64,000 bases of DNA from Desulfoscipio geothermicus (GCA_016841645.1 JAENYS010000003.1:62001-126000); one strand, 5' to 3'. Counted from the stretch's first letter, positions 1 to 9,792 are shown. Made by a program: numbers and translations. Notes: generated by a model not told the origin, from the letters alone.

Positions 1-477
1 ACAGAGATTGTAAATGGTCATAAAACCAATACTCATTTGTGCGAAGTTTGTGCCGGTCAGGTGCAGGCCGGGGGATTTGGTTTTATGCCACAAATTAATC
101 TGCCTAATATTCTGGCCGGTTTATTGAGCCAGTCACCGTCTGCCCAACAATATGCCACTAAAACACGGCAAGAAACAAGTTGTCCTTCATGTGGTACTAC
201 GGAAAGTTTATTTACTCAAAAGGGGTTATTGGGATGTGGTGACTGCTACCGGCATTTTGAGGACCGCCTGGGTCCTTTAATGCGAAAAATTCACGGGTCC
301 AGCAGCCATGCGGGCAAGGTGCCCGAGCGCACTGGCGGGCGGGCAAAGGTAATTAAGAAAATAAAAGAGTTTAAAGAATGTCTTAAGCAAGCCGTGTCGC
401 GGGAAGAATTTGAACAGGCGGCTCAGTTGCGCGATAAAATCCGGCAATTGGAACAGCAGCTGTCCGGGGGTGAGTAA
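1..477 (+). CDS. mcsA: McsA, activator of protein-arginine kinase (5' end cut by window)
   Basis: The reading frame is open from the first base (TEIVNGHKTNTHLCEVCAGQ), so the start lies outside the window. McsA is the zinc-finger partner that activates the McsB arginine kinase in the CtsR/ClpC stress system. The visible part has CxxC pairs (CEVC; CPSC and CGDC further on) that would bind zinc, and a C-terminal UVR-type coiled coil (REEFEQAAQLRDKIRQLEQQ) like the one in ClpC. The stop is one base before the mcsB start, so the two are translated as one unit. ctsR is expected just upstream but cannot be seen. Identification is secure from motifs and neighbours. Confidence 0.93.
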   Translation, partial: TEIVNGHKTNTHLCEVCAGQVQAGGFGFMPQINLPNILAGLLSQSPSAQQYATKTRQETSCPSCGTTESLFTQKGLLGCGDCYRHFEDRLGPLMRKIHGSSSHAGKVPERTGGRAKVIKKIKEFKECLKQAVSREEFEQAAQLRDKIRQLEQQLSGGE

Positions 478-478
478 A

Positions 479-1546
479 ATGGGTATTAAGGAAACGGTGA
501 ACAGTGCTAAAAGTGGCTGGATGGAAGGGGACGGACCTGATGGGGATATACTAATTAGCAGCCGGGTTAGGGTAGCCCGCAATCTAAAAGGATATGCTTT
601 CCCTCATCTACTGGATCAGGAAAAGGCTGAACAGGTTATATATGCGGTGCAATTGGCCCTGGAGAACCAAGTTATTAAAAGCCAAGTTGGCGACCTGGAA
701 ACAACTCGCATGTCTGAATTGAGCCCCGTGGAGAGGCAGATACTAGTTGAGAAACACTTAATTAGTCCAAATCTTTTAGGGGAACATGGGAAAAAGGCTC
801 TAGCTTTGCGGGATGATGAAGTAATCAGCATTATGATCAATGAAGAGGATCATTTGCGTATTCAGTGCTTGCTGCCGGGACTGCAGTTGGAGAAGGCCTG
901 GGCTTTGGTAAATCAAATTGATGATGGTTTGGAAAATACGATGGATTATGCCTTTTCCGAAAAGTTCGGCTACCTAACTGCCTGTCCCACTAACGTCGGT
1001 ACGGGCATGAGGGCCTCGGTGATGCTGCATCTACCAGGTTTAGTGCTGGTTGATCAAGTAGGTGCAGTATTGGCAATGATTTCCAAGCTGGGATTTGCGG
1101 TGCGGGGACTATACGGAGAGGGCACTGAGGCGTTAGGCAATTTGTTTCAGCTCAGTAATCAAGTTACCATGGGACATGCGGAGGAGGAAATTATTAATAG
1201 TTTAAACTCAGTTACCGGTCAGGTGCTGACACAGGAGCGGGAGGCTCGAAAAGCATTATTGCAGCAGCGCAAAGATCAGCTTAAAGATAAAGTGGGGCGT
1301 TCCTATGGTCTACTGAAATACGCGCATATGATATCTTCAGAAGAGGCTATGCGCAGGTTATCTGATGTACGGATGGGGGTTGATTTGCAGCTGATCACCG
1401 GCCCAACGGCAGAACAATTGACGGAATTAATGGTTATGACACGACAGGCGTATCTGATGAATCAGCGAGAGAATAGCTTAAATTCTTTGCAGCTGGATAT
1501 TTTAAGAGCTCAGACTATTCGTAATATGCTAAATCAGGGAGGTTGA
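479..1546 (+). CDS. mcsB: McsB, protein-arginine kinase
   Basis: Phosphorylates arginines on misfolded proteins and on CtsR, marking them for ClpC-ClpP. The 355-residue length matches the family. The phosphagen-kinase fold is shown by [10 protein letters not shown] near the N-terminus and by the catalytic [13 protein letters not shown] stretch near residue 165. The ATG at 479 was chosen because a GGGGGTGAG site precedes it and the product then starts [14 protein letters not shown]; the frame extends further upstream only inside mcsA. Its stop overlaps the region just before clpC, so mcsA-mcsB-clpC form one operon. Confidence 0.96.
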   Translation: MGIKETVNSAKSGWMEGDGPDGDILISSRVRVARNLKGYAFPHLLDQEKAEQVIYAVQLALENQVIKSQVGDLETTRMSELSPVERQILVEKHLISPNLLGEHGKKALALRDDEVISIMINEEDHLRIQCLLPGLQLEKAWALVNQIDDGLENTMDYAFSEKFGYLTACPTNVGTGMRASVMLHLPGLVLVDQVGAVLAMISKLGFAVRGLYGEGTEALGNLFQLSNQVTMGHAEEEIINSLNSVTGQVLTQEREARKALLQQRKDQLKDKVGRSYGLLKYAHMISSEEAMRRLSDVRMGVDLQLITGPTAEQLTELMVMTRQAYLMNQRENSLNSLQLDILRAQTIRNMLNQGG

Positions 1547-1551
1547 TAGAT

Positions 1552-4020
1552 GTGCTATTTGGCAGGTTTACTCAGAGGTCGCAGAGAGTGCTTATATTGG
1601 CCCAGGAAGAGGCCAAACGATTTAAACACCCCTATGTGGGTACGGAGCATATATTACTAGGGCTGATCGGCGAGGGTGAAGGGATAGCGGCTAAGACTCT
1701 GACCTCCTTGGGTGTGCAGTCCGACATAGTGCGGGCTATGGTAGAACAGTCAATGGGCAAAGGCAAAGAATTGCCTAGAGAAATGGCTCTCACTCCCCGG
1801 GTAAAAAAAGTGCTGGAGCTTTCCGTTGAGGAGGCCAGGCGCATGGGCACCAATTACGTGTGTACAGAGCACCTTCTGCTCGGTTTAATACAGGAAGGGG
1901 AAGGTGTGGGTGCTCAGGTGTTGGCTGCCTTGGGTGTTAACCAGGACAAGGTGAGCCAAGTGGTTGCACATTTGCTGGGTGGCGCCGGGGGAGGGGGTCC
2001 CCAGGGGCAGCAGCCTCAACCGGGTTGTGCCGGGGGGAGTTGTGGCACTAAGACCGTCACCCTGGATCAGTTCGGCCGGGATTTAACCGCTATGGCCCGT
2101 GAGGATAAATTAGATCCTGTGGTTGGCCGGGATAAGGAAATTGAGCGAGTGGTACAGATTTTAAGCCGTCGTACTAAAAACAACCCTGTGCTTGTTGGTG
2201 ACCCGGGAGTGGGCAAAACGGCTGTTGTTGAGGGTTTGGCCCAACGTATTGTGGTTGGAAATGTGCCTGAGATTTTACTGCAAAGGCGCTTGGTCACCCT
2301 GGACTTGGCCTCTCTGGTAGCCGGTACCAAGTACCGGGGAGAGTTTGAGGAACGGCTGAAAAAAGTGGTGGAAGAAATTATCCAGGAAAAGAATGTTATT
2401 GTATTCATTGATGAACTGCATACGATTATTGGTGCCGGGGCGGCAGAGGGGGCCATTGATGCAGCTAATATATTAAAGCCGGCCCTGGCAAGAGGAGAGC
2501 TGCAGTGTATTGGTGCTACTACATTGGATGAATATCGCAAAAATATTGAACGAGATTCTGCCCTGGAACGACGTTTCCAGCCGATTGAGGTGGAGGAACC
2601 CAGTGTTGAAGAAACTGTACGGATATTAACGGGGCTGCGGGATAAATATGAAGCGCACCACCGGGTACGTATCACTGATGAAGCTTTACAGGCAGCGGCC
2701 CGGCTAAGCGACAGATATATTACAGATCGTTTCATGCCCGATAAGGCTATTGATTTAATGGATGAGGCGGGCTCAAGGGTGCGCTTGCATGCGCTTACTA
2801 CGCCGCCGGATGTAAAAGATTTGGAGCAACGCATTGAGGGAACACGCAAGGAAAAGGAAGCTGCCGTAAACAGCCAGGAATTTGAAAAAGCGGCTCAATT
2901 GCGGGATGAAGAAAGCAAATTAAAACAGGAATTGGATGGTAAACGTAGCATTTGGCAGCAGCAAAAGGGTGGTAGGGAGTTGGAAGTGACTGCGGAGGAT
3001 ATAGCCCAAATTGTGGCCAGTTGGACCGGTGTACCGGTAAGAAAACTGGCGGAGGAAGAATCCGACCGGCTGTTGCATATGGAAGAAATACTGCACCGGC
3101 GGGTGATTGGCCAGGACGAGGCTGTTATGGCGGTGTCCAGAGCTATCCGCCGAGTCCGAGCCGGGCTTAAGGATCCTAAACGACCGATTGGCTCTTTTAT
3201 TTTCCTGGGACCCTCAGGTGTAGGTAAAACTGAATTGGCCCGGGCGCTGGCCGAGGCTATGTTTGGTGATGAGGACGCTATGGTACGTATAGACATGAGC
3301 GAGTATATGGAAAAGTTTGCGGTAAGCCGGTTGGTAGGTGCGCCTCCAGGATATGTGGGTTACGACGAGGGCGGGCAACTTACCGAGGCGGTGCGTCGCA
3401 AGCCCTATTCCGTGGTGCTACTGGATGAGATTGAAAAGGCACACCCGGATGTATTTAATATCCTACTTCAGGTGCTTGAGGACGGGCGCCTTACCGATGC
3501 CAAGGGGCGTATGGTAGATTTTCGTAACGCTGTAATCATAATGACATCAAATGTGGGTGTAAGCCTGATCAAGCGGGAAACCACATTGGGCTTTAAAACA
3601 GATGAAAGGACAAGCACAAGTTATGAAAATATGAAGAAGAAAATAATGGATGACTTGCGTCGTTCATTTAGACCGGAATTTTTAAACCGTATTGATGATG
3701 TAATTGTATTTCATGCGTTGAGCCAAGTGCACATTGCAGAAATTGTTGGCCTAATGGTAAAAGAAGTGGCTAAACGGTTAGCTGAAAACGAGATAGAAAT
3801 TGAAGTTACCGGGGCGGCTGGTGAATATCTGGCCCGAGAGGGATTTGACGAGGAATATGGTGCCAGGCCGTTGCGCCGGGCCATCCAGAAGGAAATTGAA
3901 GACCGGCTATCCGAGGAAATGCTGCGGGGTGTCTTTAGTCGCGGTGATCGTGTCCTTATTGATACCCTTCGGGCACACAGCAAAGAAGTTGACGGTGGAT
4001 TGGTGGTTAGAAAAATTTAG
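1552..4020 (+). CDS. clpC: ClpC, AAA+ unfoldase of the ClpCP protease
   Basis: Hexameric unfoldase that feeds arginine-phosphorylated and other substrates to ClpP. Domains in order: two ClpN repeats (about 1-145), a glycine-rich linker, AAA1 with Walker A GDPGVGKT near 213, a UVR/M-domain coiled coil (about 420-465), and AAA2 with GPSGVGKT near 553, followed by a C-terminal small domain. GTG 1552 is preferred: GGGAGG lies about 9 bases upstream and the product begins [11 protein letters not shown], as in other ClpC proteins; the TTG at 1543 abuts the ribosome site. The linker carries two cysteines (C159, C164), which is unusual. 822 residues. Confidence 0.97.
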   Translation: MLFGRFTQRSQRVLILAQEEAKRFKHPYVGTEHILLGLIGEGEGIAAKTLTSLGVQSDIVRAMVEQSMGKGKELPREMALTPRVKKVLELSVEEARRMGTNYVCTEHLLLGLIQEGEGVGAQVLAALGVNQDKVSQVVAHLLGGAGGGGPQGQQPQPGCAGGSCGTKTVTLDQFGRDLTAMAREDKLDPVVGRDKEIERVVQILSRRTKNNPVLVGDPGVGKTAVVEGLAQRIVVGNVPEILLQRRLVTLDLASLVAGTKYRGEFEERLKKVVEEIIQEKNVIVFIDELHTIIGAGAAEGAIDAANILKPALARGELQCIGATTLDEYRKNIERDSALERRFQPIEVEEPSVEETVRILTGLRDKYEAHHRVRITDEALQAAARLSDRYITDRFMPDKAIDLMDEAGSRVRLHALTTPPDVKDLEQRIEGTRKEKEAAVNSQEFEKAAQLRDEESKLKQELDGKRSIWQQQKGGRELEVTAEDIAQIVASWTGVPVRKLAEEESDRLLHMEEILHRRVIGQDEAVMAVSRAIRRVRAGLKDPKRPIGSFIFLGPSGVGKTELARALAEAMFGDEDAMVRIDMSEYMEKFAVSRLVGAPPGYVGYDEGGQLTEAVRRKPYSVVLLDEIEKAHPDVFNILLQVLEDGRLTDAKGRMVDFRNAVIIMTSNVGVSLIKRETTLGFKTDERTSTSYENMKKKIMDDLRRSFRPEFLNRIDDVIVFHALSQVHIAEIVGLMVKEVAKRLAENEIEIEVTGAAGEYLAREGFDEEYGARPLRRAIQKEIEDRLSEEMLRGVFSRGDRVLIDTLRAHSKEVDGGLVVRKI

Positions 4021-4054
4021 TTGTCGTTGCAATATAGCAAACAAACATTGGCAG

Positions 4055-4091
4055 AGGGGTAAAGGAATATTGAATATCTTTTACCCCTTTT
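4055..4091 (+). terminator. Rho-independent terminator after clpC
   Basis: AGGGGTAAA is repeated in inverted form as TTTACCCCT after a 15-base loop, and the stem runs straight into TTTT. It closes the mcsA-mcsB-clpC operon before the radA promoter. Confidence 0.75.
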
Positions 4092-4114
4092 AATTTAAAC
4101 ATCTATAATGACCA

Positions 4115-4154
4115 GACCATTTTCCCTTACAAGCATGACCATTTTCCCTTACAA
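4115..4154. repeat. Two 18-bp direct repeats upstream of radA
   Basis: GACCATTTTCCCTTACAA occurs perfectly at 4115-4132 and 4137-4154, separated by GCAT, giving a 22-bp period (two helical turns). The second copy ends on the proposed radA -35 element. This could be a small tandem duplication or a pair of operator half-sites; no known regulator box was recognised. Confidence 0.7.
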
Positions 4155-4177
4155 TGACGGCTATATTATGGTATAAT
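4149..4177 (+). promoter_or_regulatory. Probable SigA promoter for radA
   Basis: TTACAA (4149-4154), a 17-base spacer and a perfect TATAAT (4172-4177) with TG one base upstream (extended -10). The -35 match is weak, but the -10 and spacing are good. Confidence 0.6.
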
Positions 4178-4207
4178 AATTAGATAATTTAACTTGGGAG
4201 AATTGTT

Positions 4208-5557
4208 GTGTCTAATAAAAAACCTGGTTACTATTGCCAAGAGTGTGGGCATTTTACTGCTCGTTGGATGGGTCGCTGCTCCGGTTGCGGTGCATGGAAC
4301 ACCTACGTTGAGGAGGTTGTTGTGTCACCTCGGAACCACCGGACGGTGGAGCGCCAGGTAGAGCCAAGGCTACTTATTGAGGTCCCGCCGGAAGATAGTG
4401 ATCGCCGGTCTACAGGTATGACTGAATTTGATCGTGTGCTGGGTGGCGGTGTAGTGCCGGGTTCGCTAATTTTATTGGGTGGCGACCCGGGTATTGGCAA
4501 ATCTACTTTGCTTCTTCAAGTAGCCGGTGCTATTGGTTCCGCTGGACATAGGGTGCTTTATGTGTCGGGAGAAGAATCTCCTCACCAGATTAAGCTGAGG
4601 GCAGACCGGCTTGGGGTAAACAATGCCGAACTTTTTGTATATCCCCAAACCAATTTAGAAGCTGTGGAAGAGCAAGTTGCGAAGGTAAATCCATTACTGG
4701 TAGTGGTCGATTCCATTCAGACTATGTACATTCCCGATATTACATCCGCCTCCGGCAGTGTTAGCCAGGTACGAGGATGTACCGCACGGCTGATGCAATT
4801 GGCTAAAAAACAATCAGTGTCTGTTTTTGTCGTGGGACATGTGACCAAAGAGGGTATGATCGCCGGTCCCCGGGTTATGGAACACATGGTGGATGTGGTT
4901 TTGTACTTTGAAGGTGAGCGCCACCAAACATTTAGAATACTGCGTGGGGTTAAAAACCGCTTTGGTTCTACCAATGAAATTGGTGTTTTTGAGATGTCCG
5001 GTATCGGTTTACAAGAGGTAGCCAATCCATCGTCCTTTTTTTTAATGGATCATGCCTTCAGGAATGTGGCTGGAACAGTAGTTGTGCCAACGATGGAGGG
5101 TACCCGTCCTCTGCTGGTGGAGATTCAGTCTTTGGTATGTCCTACTTCTTTTGGTACGCCTAGGCGCATGACTGCCGGTGTGGACCATAACCGGGTTGCT
5201 TTAATAATGGCAGTGCTGGAAAAGCGTTTGGGGTTGATGCTAGGTAACTGTGATGCTTACGTTAATGTGGTGGGTGGTGTGCGTATAGATGAACCGGCAG
5301 CCGATTTGGGTATTGCCATGGCGCTGGCTTCTAGTTTTCGGGAACGCGCAATTGACGGGCGCGTGGTAGTCATTGGTGAACTGGGGCTGACAGGTGAAAT
5401 CAGGCCGGTTACCGCGCTGGATAAAAGAATTAGTGAAGCTGCTCAGTTGGGTTTTGGTTGTTGCATTGTTCCCAGGCAAAAGGGCTTGCGTGATATAAGT
5501 GAACTGGAGACAAAAGAAGTGGCTACACTAACTGAAGCATTTGATCTAGTGTTTTAA
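4208..5557 (+). CDS. radA: RadA, DNA repair ATPase/branch-migration helicase
   Basis: RecA-like ATPase that helps process recombination intermediates. The 449-residue protein has the expected order: N-terminal C4 zinc finger (CQECGHFTARWMGRCSGC), Walker A GDPGIGKST near residue 96, the RadA signature KNRFG, and a C-terminal Lon-protease-like domain. GTG 4208 follows GGGAG by seven bases. It sits between its own promoter and disA, an arrangement known in Firmicutes, where RadA influences DisA activity. Confidence 0.97.
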   Translation: MSNKKPGYYCQECGHFTARWMGRCSGCGAWNTYVEEVVVSPRNHRTVERQVEPRLLIEVPPEDSDRRSTGMTEFDRVLGGGVVPGSLILLGGDPGIGKSTLLLQVAGAIGSAGHRVLYVSGEESPHQIKLRADRLGVNNAELFVYPQTNLEAVEEQVAKVNPLLVVVDSIQTMYIPDITSASGSVSQVRGCTARLMQLAKKQSVSVFVVGHVTKEGMIAGPRVMEHMVDVVLYFEGERHQTFRILRGVKNRFGSTNEIGVFEMSGIGLQEVANPSSFFLMDHAFRNVAGTVVVPTMEGTRPLLVEIQSLVCPTSFGTPRRMTAGVDHNRVALIMAVLEKRLGLMLGNCDAYVNVVGGVRIDEPAADLGIAMALASSFRERAIDGRVVVIGELGLTGEIRPVTALDKRISEAAQLGFGCCIVPRQKGLRDISELETKEVATLTEAFDLVF

Positions 5558-5603
5558 TGTAAGTAGAATTTTACATAAACCAGGGCTTTTAAGGGGGAGA
5601 AAA

Positions 5604-6665
5604 TTGGAAGACAATTTACTTAAGGTTCTGAGGATGGTTGCGCCGGGTACGCCGCTGCGGGATGGCATGGAAAATATTTTACGGGCTAAAACCGGGGGGT
5701 TGCTGGTTATTAGTGATAGTCCCGAGATTATGGAACTAGCGGAAGACGGGTTTGCTATTAATGCCAACTTTACCCCGGCTAGTCTTTATGAGTTGGCTAA
5801 AATGGACGGGGCTATCATAATTAGCAAAGATGTTAAAAAAATTATTGCGGCAAACACCCAATTGATCCCCAATCTAAGTATCCCATCCAGTGAAACGGGT
5901 ATTCGACACCGTACGGCTGAACGGGTGGCTAAACAAACAGGCGCTCTGGTCATTTCTATCTCCCAGCGGCGCAGCATTATTACTATTTATAAGGGTAGTA
6001 TAAAATATGTGCTTCGAGAATCGGGAGATATCATTACCAAAGCTAATCAGGCTTTGCAGACTATGGAGAAATACCGTCATGTATTAAATCGGGTTGTGGC
6101 TAATTTAAGTGTGTTGGAATTTGAAGAGGCTGTAACACTTTTCGATGTAGCCAAAGCCATTCAAAGAACAGAAATGGTTTTGCGGGTGGATAAAGAAATT
6201 AAACGGTATATAAGTGAACTAGGTACAGAGGGACGCTTAATAACTATGCAGCTTGAAGAGTTGGTAGCCAATGTGGAGGATGAGGGACGTTTAATCATTC
6301 AAGATTACGCCACTTTAAGCGGGGAAAAATCACCGGAAAGTGCCCTGGAAATGATTGGCAGTTGGCCTGCTGAAGATTTATTGGACCTTTCGCTGGTGGC
6401 TCGTGCATTGGGACATTCGGGCAGCGCCAGCATTCTGGACCAGAGCGTGGTGCCGCGTGGCTATCGAATTTTAGAAAAAATCCCCCGGTTGCCCTTGCAG
6501 GTAGTGGAAAATTTGGTGCGGGAATTTGGCTCGTTGCGAAAGGTGCTTGGAGCCACCATTGAGGAATTGGATGCCGTGGAGGGAATTGGCGAGGTTAGGG
6601 CACGTTCAATAAAGGAAGGGCTGCTGAGGTATCGGGATCAGCTTACTCAGGAACGTTACGTGTAA
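5604..6665 (+). CDS. disA: DisA, diadenylate cyclase that scans DNA integrity
   Basis: Synthesises cyclic di-AMP and stops on branched DNA, linking DNA state to sporulation. The N-terminal DAC domain contains the catalytic DGA (in KMDGAIIIS) and RHRTAER motifs; the C-terminal part carries helix-hairpin-helix DNA-binding sequence (VEGIGEVRARSIKEGL). TTG 5604 was chosen because AAGGGGG lies about seven bases upstream and the product starts MEDNLLKVLRMVAPG. 353 residues, the normal size. It follows radA by 46 bases, so co-transcription is likely. Confidence 0.97.
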   Translation: MEDNLLKVLRMVAPGTPLRDGMENILRAKTGGLLVISDSPEIMELAEDGFAINANFTPASLYELAKMDGAIIISKDVKKIIAANTQLIPNLSIPSSETGIRHRTAERVAKQTGALVISISQRRSIITIYKGSIKYVLRESGDIITKANQALQTMEKYRHVLNRVVANLSVLEFEEAVTLFDVAKAIQRTEMVLRVDKEIKRYISELGTEGRLITMQLEELVANVEDEGRLIIQDYATLSGEKSPESALEMIGSWPAEDLLDLSLVARALGHSGSASILDQSVVPRGYRILEKIPRLPLQVVENLVREFGSLRKVLGATIEELDAVEGIGEVRARSIKEGLLRYRDQLTQERYV

Positions 6666-6677
6666 ATAATATAATTG

Positions 6678-6708
6678 TTGAAGGGGTGACTCGATGTCAT
6701 GCCTTCAA
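6678..6708. terminator. Hairpin between convergent disA and the - strand gene
   Basis: TTGAAGG (6678-6684) pairs with CCTTCAA (6702-6708), with an inner TGAC/GTCA stem closing a five-base loop. There is no strong T-run on either side, so it may be a weak bidirectional terminator or an mRNA 3'-end stabiliser. Confidence 0.45.
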
Positions 6709-6753
6709 TCTCATTAAAAAATGTGGGATAGCTGTTTTTGCATAAAATTTAGT

Positions 6754-7152
6754 TTAGGCTAAGTTATATAATCCCAGAGCTTTTAGTTTTTTATGTTCCT
6801 TGATTAAAATATCATACATGTTTAAGTCAAGTAAATTACAAAGAGCCGCTAGGTAAAAGAGGGCGCGTCCCATCTCTAATTCCACAGTTTCCCTGCAGCT
6901 ATCACATAACTCGCCTTCCAAATGCGATTCTAATAAACTTTTTAATTCTTCTAGTGATGTTTCGGGTGGAATTTTCTTTTTCGCTGCGTTAATTTTTAAG
7001 CATCCGCAGCTGGTTACCGACTTAATAATGGTCCGGTTCATTTTGGCGTTGGTTTCTTGCGATTTGGCCAGCAGGTCCAAAATGCTCCGATTGCAGAGCA
7101 GTATTTCAGAAACCGTATGTTGAAATTCGTCATAAACTATATCTTTGAGCAA
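6754..7152 (-). CDS. Small protein of unknown function (DUF1573-annotated type)
   Basis: A 132-residue protein on the - strand, between disA and carD. The TTG start at 7152 has AAGGAG seven bases upstream on its strand. It contains a TSCGC motif and a later CDSC, and ends in a helical stretch (MGRALFYLAALCNLLDLNMY) that looks superficially like MazG-type helices. From memory, similar proteins next to disA/carD in Clostridia are annotated as DUF1573, probably because of the SCGC motif; this could not be checked. Four cysteines suggest a bound metal. Function unknown. It is transcribed divergently from carD. Confidence 0.7.
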   Translation of the reverse strand: MLKDIVYDEFQHTVSEILLCNRSILDLLAKSQETNAKMNRTIIKSVTSCGCLKINAAKKKIPPETSLEELKSLLESHLEGELCDSCRETVELEMGRALFYLAALCNLLDLNMYDILIKEHKKLKALGLYNLA

Positions 7153-7242
7153 ACGGTTTCACTCCTTCATTATTTTAATCTTGCAATAATTATAACGGTG
7201 AGCGGCTTATCCTGTCAAATCGATGAACTTTAAAAAATATTA

Positions 7243-7311
7243 TTGACACAATGTTGGCTCTGTGCTAAAATAATAGATTTCCTTGACAATATCTTATTTT
7301 TGTGGTATATT
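7243..7311 (+). promoter_or_regulatory. Two tandem SigA promoters for carD
   Basis: P1 is TTGACA 7243-7248, 17 bases, TAAAAT 7266-7271 with an upstream TG. P2 is TTGACA 7283-7288, 17 bases, TATATT 7306-7311. Both have perfect -35 boxes and optimal spacing, pointing to strong constitutive expression. Confidence 0.8.
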
Positions 7312-7343
7312 ATTTTATGAATATGGTAAGGAGGTCCGGGAAT

Positions 7344-7820
7344 TTGTTTAAAATTGGTGATAAAGTTGTTTATCCTATGCACGGTGCCGGGATTATCGAA
7401 GCCATTGAGGAGAAGGAAGTCCTTGGGGAAACAAGACAGTACTATATTCTCAGGTTGCCGGTTGGTGATATGAAGGTAATGATACCCATTTCCAACTGTG
7501 AAGAGGTGGGGTTGCGCCAGGTTATTGACAATGATGGGGTGCAGCGGGTTTTTCACATTTTACGTGAACAATCCACTAGTATGTCGGACAACTGGAACAG
7601 ACGTTATCGGGCTAACCTGGAAAAAATAAAAAGCGGTAATATATATGAGGTTGCGGAGGTTGTAAGAAACCTGGTTAAAAGAGATAAGGAAAAGGGCCTT
7701 TCTTCAGGTGAACGAAAAATGCTTGAAAACGCCAGGCAAATACTGATCAGTGAATTGGTGCTGGCGACTGAGTTGGGTGAGGATAAGACAAAATCCATGG
7801 TTGAGGGAGTATTTGCATAA
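7344..7820 (+). CDS. CarD-family transcriptional regulator
   Basis: CarD/CdnL-type protein that binds the RNA polymerase beta subunit and stabilises open complexes, notably at rRNA promoters. The N-terminal Tudor-like RNAP-interaction domain (FKIGDKVVYPMHGAGII) is followed by a helical C-terminal domain. TTG 7344 was chosen because AAGGAGGT at 7328-7335 is eight bases upstream; earlier in-frame codons lie in the promoter region. 158 residues. It is flanked by a tandem promoter and a terminator, so it is probably a single-gene unit. Confidence 0.93.
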   Translation: MFKIGDKVVYPMHGAGIIEAIEEKEVLGETRQYYILRLPVGDMKVMIPISNCEEVGLRQVIDNDGVQRVFHILREQSTSMSDNWNRRYRANLEKIKSGNIYEVAEVVRNLVKRDKEKGLSSGERKMLENARQILISELVLATELGEDKTKSMVEGVFA

Positions 7821-7849
7821 AAATACGTCAGGAAACTGACGTATTTTTA
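7820..7849 (+). terminator. Terminator after carD
   Basis: TACGTCA (7824-7830) pairs with TGACGTA (7836-7842) over a five-base loop; A-rich 5' flank and TTTTT 3' flank. It begins at the carD stop codon. Confidence 0.85.
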
Positions 7850-7955
7850 TAACCGGAATAAATATCCAAATGGTTGAAACAAACCTTTAAATCATACATA
7901 ATAGAATATAATACCCATGCATATAATAATTAACCAATGGGGAGGTGATATAGGG

Positions 7956-9098
7956 ATGGTCAAAAAGTTGGTATTTATACTCATGGTGGTATTGTTTTCC
8001 GCCGGCGGTGGTTATTTGGGATGGTACCTATCGGGTCTAGGCTTGTTGCCACTTAATGATGCTATGAAATTCGGCATTATAGGTCTGGGTGCACTGATCG
8101 GTCTGGTATTGGGTGTTTTATTAACACCGTGGCTGATCCGGTTTTCATTGTGGCTGACGGCTTTGTTGGAACAAATGTTAAGTAAAACGCCGGTGCAAGA
8201 TTTGGTTATGGGTTCAGTTGGACTTATTATTGGACTTATTATAGCTAATCTATTAGGTTCTGTTTTTGCGTTTATGGGTTTTCCTGGTAAAATAATTTTA
8301 ATTGCAATAACTTTGTTGCTTGGTTACTTGGGGATGACGATAAGTGTTAAAAAGCGTGAAGAAATAATGAGTTTCTTGAGTAACATACCTCGCTTTGGTG
8401 GAAGTAAGGATAAAGCTGCCTCAGAGGCGAAACAAACCGATATGCAAAAGATTCTTGACACCAGCGTAATTATTGATGGTAGGATTGCCGATTTATCATC
8501 TAGCGGTTTCATTGAAGGGACCTTGGTGGTGCCAAGCTTTGTGTTGGAGGAATTACGTCATATAGCAGATTCGTCAGATTTGCTTAAGCGTAACAGGGGA
8601 CGACGTGGGTTGGATATTTTAAATAATTTACGCAAGGGTACAATAGTTAAAGTGATGATATATGATAACATCAAAGGTATTGACGAGTCTCTTGAGGTAG
8701 ACACAAAACTGGTTAAGCTAGCCCAGAAACTGGGAGCTAAAATAATGACTAATGATTTTAACTTAAATAAGGTTGCGGAACTGCATGGCGTAAAGGTATT
8801 AAATATAAATGAACTGGCTAACGCTGTCAAGCCGGTTGTGCTGCCAGGCGAGGAAATGGTAGTGCAGGTAGTTAAAGAGGGTAAGGAGTCCGGGCAGGGT
8901 GTAGCTTATCTGGACGACGGCACTATGATTGTGGTGGATGGAGGCAAATCGTTTATGCACCAAACCATTACTGTATTGGTGACTAGTGTATTGCAAACAG
9001 CAGCCGGGCGCATGATATTTGCCAAGCTTAAATCGGAACGGCGAGGTGATGCCAAGCATGAAGCCCATAATTATGAAGAGGTGAAAATGCTTGTATAG
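7956..9098 (+). CDS. Membrane-anchored PIN/TRAM domain protein (YacL type)
   Basis: Four hydrophobic segments fill the first 140 residues, followed by a PIN nuclease-fold domain (LDTSVIIDGRIADL; further acidic residues in ELRHIADSSD and MTNDFN) and a C-terminal TRAM RNA-binding domain. The architecture matches B. subtilis YacL; it probably acts on RNA at the membrane, but the substrate is unknown. ATG 7956 was chosen because GGGGAGGTGAT lies directly upstream. 380 residues. Its end overlaps ispD by eight bases, so translation is coupled. Confidence 0.9.
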   Translation: MVKKLVFILMVVLFSAGGGYLGWYLSGLGLLPLNDAMKFGIIGLGALIGLVLGVLLTPWLIRFSLWLTALLEQMLSKTPVQDLVMGSVGLIIGLIIANLLGSVFAFMGFPGKIILIAITLLLGYLGMTISVKKREEIMSFLSNIPRFGGSKDKAASEAKQTDMQKILDTSVIIDGRIADLSSSGFIEGTLVVPSFVLEELRHIADSSDLLKRNRGRRGLDILNNLRKGTIVKVMIYDNIKGIDESLEVDTKLVKLAQKLGAKIMTNDFNLNKVAELHGVKVLNINELANAVKPVVLPGEEMVVQVVKEGKESGQGVAYLDDGTMIVVDGGKSFMHQTITVLVTSVLQTAAGRMIFAKLKSERRGDAKHEAHNYEEVKMLV

Positions 9099-9792
9099 CA
9101 TTTATGCACTAGTGGCTGCGGCTGGTCGTAGTACTCGCATGGGCATTGGGGTGAATAAACAATTGCTTGACCTTGCGGGGCAGCCGGTGGTGGTTCACGT
9201 GTTACAGGCTTTGCAGATTGTACCGGTGGATGGCATTATTCTTGTGGTGACACCAGGTGAAGAAGAAAGTTTTCAGTTGTTACTGAGCAAGTATATGCAA
9301 AATGCTCATATAAAAATCATTCCGGGTGGCGCTAGTCGAGGGGATTCCGTTATGCTTGGCTTACAGGTTTTGCCTGCCACTACCGAGTTCGTAGTAGTGC
9401 ATGATGGTGCTCGTCCCTTAATCAGGCCTGAAACAATTCGGGAAACAATTCGTCAGGCCCGGCAATGGGGAGCTGCTACCCTGGCGGTACCTGTCAAAGA
9501 TACTATTAAAGTGGCAGGTGAACAAGATCTGGTGAAGGAAACCCCGCCTCGGGATAAACTTTGGCAGGTGCAAACGCCCCAGGTATTTAAGTATCAACTG
9601 CTGGTGGAAGCACACCGTGCAGCTGCACTGGAAGGCTTTGCGGGTACTGATGACGCTTCCTTAGTGGAAAGATTGGGACATCCCGTTAAACTGGTGCGGG
9701 GCGATTATTCAAATATTAAAATTACTACCCCTGAGGATTTGGCGCTAGTCAAGACGTTGATGTATAAGCCTGACCCCATAGGAGGTTGCTAA
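9091..9792 (+). CDS. ispD: IspD, 2-C-methyl-D-erythritol 4-phosphate cytidylyltransferase
   Basis: Third step of the MEP isoprenoid pathway: joins CTP and MEP to give CDP-ME. The CTP-binding loop is AAAGRSTRMG at the N-terminus and HDGARPLI lies near residue 108. TTG 9091 overlaps the end of the preceding gene and has AGAGGTGA upstream. 233 residues, normal. It is directly followed by ispF with no intergenic base, which fits the frequent ispDF pairing. Confidence 0.95.
   Translation: MYSIYALVAAAGRSTRMGIGVNKQLLDLAGQPVVVHVLQALQIVPVDGIILVVTPGEEESFQLLLSKYMQNAHIKIIPGGASRGDSVMLGLQVLPATTEFVVVHDGARPLIRPETIRETIRQARQWGAATLAVPVKDTIKVAGEQDLVKETPPRDKLWQVQTPQVFKYQLLVEAHRAAALEGFAGTDDASLVERLGHPVKLVRGDYSNIKITTPEDLALVKTLMYKPDPIGGC

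Noticed and set aside
2067-2849. 260-codon open frame on the - strand opposite clpC
   Set aside because: Shadow of clpC; serine/arginine-rich, no ribosome site, no family resemblance.
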